From contig NC_044978.1 of assembly GCF_008728515.1 (NCBI RefSeq), forward strand, positions 145,448,262 to 145,512,261: DNA of 64,000 nucleotides. Reading direction: 5' to 3'. Below, one piece after another: positions 58,169-64,000 of the stretch; the stretch's first letter is position 1; the number at the start of each line of letters is the position of its first letter. The position numbers were made by a program, and so were the translations under genes. The notes under the pieces are model-generated. The model searched no databases. It was not told the DNA's origin and saw nothing but the letters and a program-made list of their open reading frames with translations. Source of the stretch: Papio anubis (taxonomy: Eukaryota > Chordata > Mammalia > Primates > Cercopithecidae).

Positions 58169-58984
58169 CTGACTCAGGTGTGGACACCTTGGCAGTGTTT
58201 ATGGCCAGCAGCGGAACTACAGACGTCACAAATCGGAACAGCCCAGCCACACCACCAAACACCCTTAACCTCCGTTCCTCCCACAATGAACTGTTGAACG
58301 CTGAAATAAAACACACAGAAACCAAGAACAGCACACCTCCCAAATGCAGGAAAAAATATGCACTAACTAACATCCAGGCGGCCATGGGCCTCTCAGATCC
58401 AGCTGCACAGCCCCTGCTGGGAAATGGCTCTGCCAACATCAAGCTGGTGAAAAATGGGGAGAACCAGCTCCGGAAGGCTGCAGAACAAGGGCAGCAGGAC
58501 CCCAACAAAAACCTGAGCCCCACTGCAGTCATCAACGTAACTTCTGAGAAGTTAGAGGGTAAAGAGCCCCACCCACAGGATTCCTCGGGCTGTGAGATTT
58601 TACCCTCCCAGCCCAGGAGAACTAAGAGCTTCCTAAATTACTATGCAGATCTGGAAACCTCAGCCAGAGAACTAGAGCAGAACCGAGGCAACCACCATGG
58701 GATTGCGGAAGAGAAATCCCAGCCAGACCAGGGCCAGGCCTCCACCATCATTGGGAATGGTGATTTGCTGCTGCAGAAACCAAACAAACCCCAGTCCAGC
58801 CCTGAAGACGGCCAAGTAGCCACGGTGTCATCCAGCCCAGAGACCAAGAAGGATCATCCGAAAACAGGGGCCAAAACCGACTGTGCACTGCACCGGATCC
58901 AGAACCTGGCACCAAGCGATGAGGAGTCCAGCTGGACAACGTTGTCCCAAGACAGTGCCTCACTCAGCTCCCCGGATGAAACAG
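58169..58984 (+). CDS. APBB2: APBB2 (FE65-like 1) large N-terminal coding exon, internal, partial gene
   Basis: The frame beginning D-S-G-V-D-T-L-A-V-F at 58171 matches my recollection of the APBB2 N-terminus, and the exon's last residues (APSDEESSWTTLSQDSAS) lead directly into the WW-domain region of that protein. APBB2 is a cytosolic/nuclear adaptor of the FE65 family: its WW domain binds proline-rich partners and its PTB domains bind LRP/LBP-1c type partners and the NPTY motif of APP-family tails. This exon encodes only the acidic, Ser/Pro/Gln-rich, apparently disordered N-terminal region (271 full codons, about residues 8-278 if the usual short upstream coding exon precedes it); WW and both PTB domains are outside the window. 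The exon starts after a CAG acceptor with two bases completing an Ala codon and ends with one base of the next codon, so it is phase 1 at both ends and frame-neutral. No stop interrupts it. In the intron the frame runs on to a TAA at 59050. An in-frame ATG at 58201 in weak context is a possible internal start. Identity is very likely. Confidence 0.93.
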
Positions 58985-58990
58985 GTACCC
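58982..58990 (+). promoter_or_regulatory. APBB2: Splice donor of the APBB2 exon
   Basis: The exon ends CAG followed by gtaccc. The CAG/GTA core is good, but positions +4 to +6 (ccc) depart from the AAGT consensus, so the donor is moderate. Using it leaves one G of a split codon, which agrees with the phase expected from the known protein (an Asp or Ala codon next). Confidence 0.75.
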
Positions 58991-60384
58991 CTGGGGAAGG
59001 CATAGCCTCAGCTGGCACTTTCTTTTGGTCTTTTCAACTATTGGTGGAGTAAATCTCTAGACTGACCAAAAATGTCCATTTATATGCAGAGAGGAACGTA
59101 AGCCTCTTGCGGTAAAATTGGGCAATTTATTTGCAAAATATTATTTCATTCCTCAACCATATCTTAGGTTAGTTTCATTTTGGATCGTACATAAAGCTGT
59201 TTGTTCTGGGAAGCATTTTTGTAAAATAAACAGGTCCTTGGTGTTAAGTACAGTAAAATATCATCTGTTTAGAAATTACACTTCCAGTGCATAGGTAGAC
59301 CATTTCTCTATGCTATCTAGAAATACTGGGTTTTGGTAAGCAAAATAATAAACAAAGTTGTGGGGGAAAGGATATAACCCAATTAAGAGAACTATTTTAA
59401 AGTCCTCGAAAGAACTTACTTATGGTGAAGCTCATAAAAAGTTAAAACATTAGCCATCTGTTCATTAAAGGCATTTCTCTTTTTGACATTTACTGAGGAG
59501 TATTTTACTAGCCTTAAGTAATATTTAAAAGTGGGAAAATAGTATTTCTTGAAAAATATATTCAGAAGTTTAGGCTTTTAACTAGTCTAATTGAGACCAG
59601 TCTTTCTGGACTTTTGTATATATTTGTAATATTTTGGATTTCTTGGAGGTGTTAAAATGGTGACAGCTACTTTAAATATCATTTTCTCGTAGCTCCCACT
59701 ATACTGATCGTAAGATTGAAAAATTTGGAGAACTTTATTGTATCTGAATTCAGCGTAAACAAGCACTCAGAAAGGCTAATTTTTTAAAAAGTAGTCCAGC
59801 AGTTCCCCTAATGGGTCCCAGGGCTGTATTAATATAGATATAACAAAGAAAACAGAACCACCATGGAAGGAAATCACATTTTTACAACCTATAAGGTAGA
59901 TAAATTACAAGGACTAAAGATAAGGAAAAGAGGAGTTAAGACATTAACTTGTTTAAGAAGAAAAAAAAGTAGCGTTTCTGAAGTGCCCTTTAAAATCCCA
60001 GTACTTTCAGTGATGCATACTGTTGTGGGATATGGCAGTAGGGAGGTTGAGATGAGGCCATTTCATCTCATAACTGTCTGGCCCTGCACATTACTGGAAT
60101 CATAATTATGTTCAGTAATGTCCCTGAGTTCACAGCTCTCTATACTTTTTACCCATTTCGAGAATTTGTATTCAGCAGCTGATGGACATTGTCACCTGCT
60201 AGAGTTTGAATCTATTAATACATGAAAGACTGATTGCACATCTTCCAGCCAAGCTCTACCTCCTGTGTTCATCGTTTACTGACACCTTGCTGTCTCCCTC
60301 TGGTCATGGCACCCTTTCTGCTGCTCTTCCTGGCATAGCCGGTTCTGTTGTAGTTAAATTTTAAACTAACCTAAAGTTTTGTTC
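58991..60384. other. Repeat-poor intron downstream of the APBB2 exon
   Basis: No transposon or gene recognised. Confidence 0.5.
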
Positions 60385-60665
60385 AGGCACGGTGGCTCAT
60401 GCCTGTAATCCCAGCACTTTGGGAGGCTGAGGCAGGAGGATCACTTGAGCCCACAAGTTCAAGACCAGCAAGACCCCATCTCTCACCCTCCAAAAAAAGT
60501 AGTTGAGCATGGTGGACGGTGGCATGTGCCTGTAGCTCCAACTACTTAGGAGACTGAGGCAGGAGGATCACTTGACACCAGGAGTTCGAGGCTGCAGTGA
60601 ACCATGATTATGCCATTGCACTCTAGCCTGGGTGATAGAGCGAGACTCTGTCTCAAAAAACATAA
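60385..60665 (+). repeat. AluJ-type element
   Basis: Plus-strand Alu, 5' end slightly shortened (aggcacggtggc), with part of the left arm deleted (agaccagcaagacccc). Confidence 0.9.
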
Positions 60666-60805
60666 ATATATTTTTAAGTGAATAATTAAGCTGTCTCTGC
60701 CCTTCACCCTAGCCCCCTTTCCCAGTGATGACCATTAGCTTATATTTTTATTTCCTCTCAGAAAATATTTGAGTCATATATCCGCATATTAATAATAAAT
60801 TTTAA

Positions 60806-61100
60806 GGCCGGTGTGGTGGCTCGTGCCTGTAATCCCAGCACTTTGGAAGGCCAAGGGGGAGAGATGGCCTGAGCTCAGGAGTTTGAGACCAGCCTGGGAA
60901 ACATGGTGAAACCCCTTCTCTACTAAGACATAAAAAATTAGCCAGGCATGGTGGCGGGTGCCTGTAGTCCCAGCTACTCTGGAGGCTGAGGCACGAGAAT
61001 TGCTTGAACACAGGAGGCGAAAGTTGAAGTGAGCCAAGATCCCGCCACTGCACTCTAGCCTGGGTGACAGGCGAGACTCCATCTCAAAAAAATAAAAATT
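60806..61100 (+). repeat. AluS-type element
   Basis: Full-length + strand Alu beginning ggccggtgtggtggc. A second Alu follows at once in its A-rich tail. Confidence 0.93.
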
Positions 61101-61376
61101 AGGCCAGGTGCAGTGGATCACCAGGTCAGGAGTTCAAGACCACCCTGACCAATATGGTGAAACCCTGTCTCTACTAAAAATACAAAAATTAAGTGGATGT
61201 GGTGGTGTGTGCCTGTAGTCTCAGGAGGCTGAGGCAGGAGAATTGCTTGACCCCGGGAGGTAGAGGTTGCAGTGAACCGAGATGCGCCACTGCACTCCAG
61301 CCTGGGTAACAGAGCAAGGCTCTGTCTCAAAAAAAAAAAACTAAAAAATAAAATAAAATAAATTAAAATTAAAAAA
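61101..61376 (+). repeat. AluS-type element with a left-arm deletion, in tandem
   Basis: Begins aggccaggtgcagtgg and jumps directly to atcaccaggtcagg, losing about 50 bases of the left arm. The tail is (aaaat)n. The flank taataataaattttaa before 60806 recurs as aataataaattttaa at 61376, so one duplication brackets both Alus. Confidence 0.9.
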
Positions 61377-61392
61377 ATAATAAATTTTAAAA

Positions 61393-63552
61393 TTTAGCCA
61401 AATTTTGTGATGATGTTTTTAGAATCTCTATGTTTTAGAGATAATATACTAATATAAAATACTAATCTATGTCATAGTATGACATATATAATACAGTATA
61501 ATCCATACTGATAGAAACAATATTGTGTATGGGATTTTCTCCAAAATAATTGGGATTAGAAGGATAAAAAAAGAAACAAAATTGCCCATAAGCTGCTGAT
61601 TGTTAAAGCTGCATTATGGGTATGTGCAGATTCATTAGATCTCTAATTTTGTATGTTTAAAATTTGCCATAATAGTTAAAACCAGGAAAAAGTTATTCTA
61701 ATTAGATTTTTTTATGAATGCTTTGCTTTTTTTCAGGTAAGAACATATTTTGTAGATCCATCCATTTTTCTACTTATGTCTTTTTAAGTATTATGTATGC
61801 TATTCCACTATATACAAGTTCCATGATTTATTTAGCAAGTTCTCTGCTGATGAGTATTTAGGTATTTTTCTGTCCATAGCCCCTTGGCTTACTGAGTGCT
61901 GGTGTGGGTAAGGGCCTGTGGAGAGGGCACAGTTGAAGTATGCACTCCACTCTACCTACTGGGACTCTTGAAATGCTCCTGTAACTCCCTCTTTCCAGGA
62001 AGACTTTCAGGGGTCCCTCTGCTGTGACACTTACTACTCATTTGCTCAGTGTCCTGACATTACTTGCTGTTGGGTTTCCACAGAACATCTTACAGTGCTT
62101 GGTCTGTGATGTGAACTGGATTAGTTTTTTGACATGTTAAGAAGATATGCTCAGTTTTCTCTCGAAAGTTGGTTTTGACAGGATGATGGTGGCCCTTGGT
62201 AAGTTGCTAAGGATAGATGTTTCAAATCAAATATGCTCAAAAGAATGTATTAGCTGTGAATGAAAAGCAATTAGATTGTGTTTTTAAAAAATATACTAGA
62301 AGCCAAACCTGTGCCAGCCTTGAAAATGTTCACTTTGGGATCTCTGCGTCTACTTCAGCGTGTTACAGTGTCTCAATATTAATCGTCATAATTTTGGGAG
62401 TCCTCTTTTGGAATTGCCTCAGAGTCTGCTGTGGATCCCTATGAAATGAAATCTCTTTGCTTATAATCACACTTCAGGTTTCAGGTAATATGTAGATTAG
62501 TGAATGAAATAAAATAAGCAGTTTTTGTTTCACTTGTAATGATAAAGTTAGTGTTTATTATGTATGTTTTATATAGTATATATATGTGTATGTGTATATG
62601 TATAAAATTAACACAAATACTAACAGTTGAAAGAAAAGAGAAAATGAGAGCAAATATTTTGTGACGTCTTAGTATGCCATGCCATAGTACATATATAAAA
62701 AGTGTATATTTGCCTGTTGACTTGCTGTGTGTTAAGTACATACTCATCACAGTGGTGTGTGTTTTATGACTAAATCATGATGCAGTTATCTTTGGATCAT
62801 AGACTGCACTTTGGGGAGCCTAGAAAAATAGACTCATTTCTTCCTCGGGGGCATCCTTTCCAAGTTAGAATGCTATTTATACAATAAAATGCAATGGCTA
62901 ACCCAGAGACTGACTACTTTCTATTTTCCTTTACTACTGAATCGCCCCCTCCAGCTGTTTAGTAACTTCTTTTTGTACAATCAGTCATGTATACAATATG
63001 TGGCTGCCCTTTTCCTCCTCTGTAGTCTGTCCTTTAAGAAAACAAGAGGCTGTTTGAAAAAGGAAAAGCATCTGTGAAATGACTATTTTCATAGGAGTTA
63101 AGAAAAGTAGTGCCTTGGCCCTGATTCTAAAAGAAAGGGTTGTATCTTGCTACTGCAGAGTGAGAACTTGGAATCTAGTTAGAGTTTTTTTCAGAGATGC
63201 AGTTCCCTCAGTGGCCCCAGGTAAGCTGATGGCTCAGATAAATAAATACCTGTTGGTCATACTGTATACAGTCTCTCTGTTCATCACTTGGTGTTTCATG
63301 TTTGCTCTATGAAAACGTTGAAAAGATGCATCATTTTGAACCTTCCTGGCTACAGGTTTTGGTGGTACCAACATGTAATTTTATGTTTAGTTTGGAGTTT
63401 AACAAAATTGAAGACACAGAGTATGAAACTAGATGGATCTTGTGTAGTAACTGTTTCAAATTAGATTCATTGCTAAAGTGTACAAAAGCAGAATTATACG
63501 CAGAGAAAACCAAGTCCAGATGGTGTGGCAATGGGCCTCATGATCCATTAAC
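61393..63552. other. AT-rich intron sequence
   Basis: No repeat family or exon recognised with confidence; 62560-62620 is a short (TA/TG)-rich run. Confidence 0.5.
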
Positions 63553-63705
63553 TTGTCATTAAGAGCATAGGCTTTAGAGTGAGCTTCCTGAGTTCAAATC
63601 CCAGCTCTGCTACATCTAGGCAGTTCTCATAGCCTCTCGTCTATAAAACGGGGATAATAAGAGTGTTTTGGCATAGACCTGCTGTGAAGATTAAGTGAGA
63701 GCATT
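63553..63705 (+). repeat. MIR
   Basis: Sense MIR: taagagcataggctttagagtgagcttcctgagttcaaatcccagctctgctac, then ctataaaacggggataataa. Confidence 0.88.
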
Positions 63706-63708
63706 TTA

Positions 63709-64000
63709 GGCCGGGCGCGGTGCCTCATGCCTGTAATCCCAGCACTTTGGGAGGCTGAGGTGGGCGGATCACAGGGTCAGGAGATCGAGACCATCCTGGC
63801 TAACACGGCGAAACCCCATCTCTACTAAAAATACAAAAAACTAGCAGGGCGAGGTGGCGGGCGCCTGTAGTCCCAGCTACTTGGGAGACTGAGGCAGGAG
63901 AATGGTGTGAACCTGGGAGGCAGAGCTTGCAGTGAGTCGAGATCATGCCACTGCACTTCAGCCTGGGCCACAGAGCAAGACTTTCTCTCAAAAAAAAAAA
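63709..64000 (+). repeat. AluY element, tail cut by the window end
   Basis: ggccgggcgcggtgcctc start, gatcgagaccatcctggctaac, ctagcagggcgaggtggcggg. The A-tail runs to the last base. Low divergence. Confidence 0.93.

Larger units (their letters stand above)
58985..64000 (+). other. APBB2: APBB2 intron downstream of the large exon (start of it)
   Basis: Begins at the GT donor. No following exon (the WW-domain exon, expected to begin with the residues Ile-Trp-Ser-Asp-His) was found before the window ends, so the intron is longer than 5 kb. It holds four Alus, one MIR and AT-rich unique sequence. Confidence 0.75.

Noticed and set aside
1..64000. A novel gene cluster or undescribed system
   Set aside because: Apart from one APBB2 exon, what I could identify is intronic transposon fossil or unremarkable AT-rich sequence; nothing supports a new system.

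Overview
This is primate nuclear DNA, almost all of it intron. Densely spaced Alu elements (about 30, both orientations) make it a higher primate. One Alu at 6168-6456 carries the base combination I associate with the AluYR lineage of Old World monkeys, so I read the source as a cercopithecoid monkey (macaque/baboon/guenon type) rather than human or another ape.

Only one protein-coding segment is convincing: an 816-nt internal exon at 58169-58984 on the + strand. It encodes the acidic, disordered N-terminal part of APBB2 (FE65-like 1, an adaptor that binds the APP cytoplasmic tail). It has a good branch point, a long polypyrimidine tract and an AG acceptor, and it ends in a GT donor with the same reading phase (phase 1) at both ends. 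The WW and two PTB domains of APBB2 would lie downstream of the window. The other open reading frames I examined are translations of Alu, L1, L2 or ERV sequence, or chance intron frames. There is no CpG island, so the APBB2 promoter is probably not here.

Layout. 1-24 kb: intron with Alus, a plus-strand L2 (7.1-8.8 kb), a second L2 (13.6-14.4 kb), Tigger/hAT fossils, a candidate small exon at 9463-9577, and a 205-bp segment of 22.7-22.9 kb copied into the middle of an Alu at 21.7 kb. 24-45 kb: MIRs, a HAL1/L1-like LINE (27.6-29.5 kb), a Tigger-type element (36.7-37.3 kb), an old L1 (37.8-39.3 kb), Alus and quiet AT-rich intron. 45-49.4 kb: nested insertions, in which an old + strand L1 carries an antisense LTR and a younger minus-strand L1, and the latter carries an Alu and another LTR. 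50.6-52.9 kb: a minus-strand, internally deleted ERV9/HERV9-class provirus (gag, RNase H and env-TM remnants, polypurine tract, LTR12-type LTR) beside L2 sequence. 55-64 kb: Alus, the APBB2 exon and its downstream intron, and an AluY running off the window end.

I found no evidence of a previously undescribed biological system. The points most worth a second look are the templated insertion inside an Alu, the candidate exon at 9.5 kb, and the antisense LTR12 promoter inside APBB2. Repeat family names come from recognising consensus sequence by eye; subfamily names are tentative.
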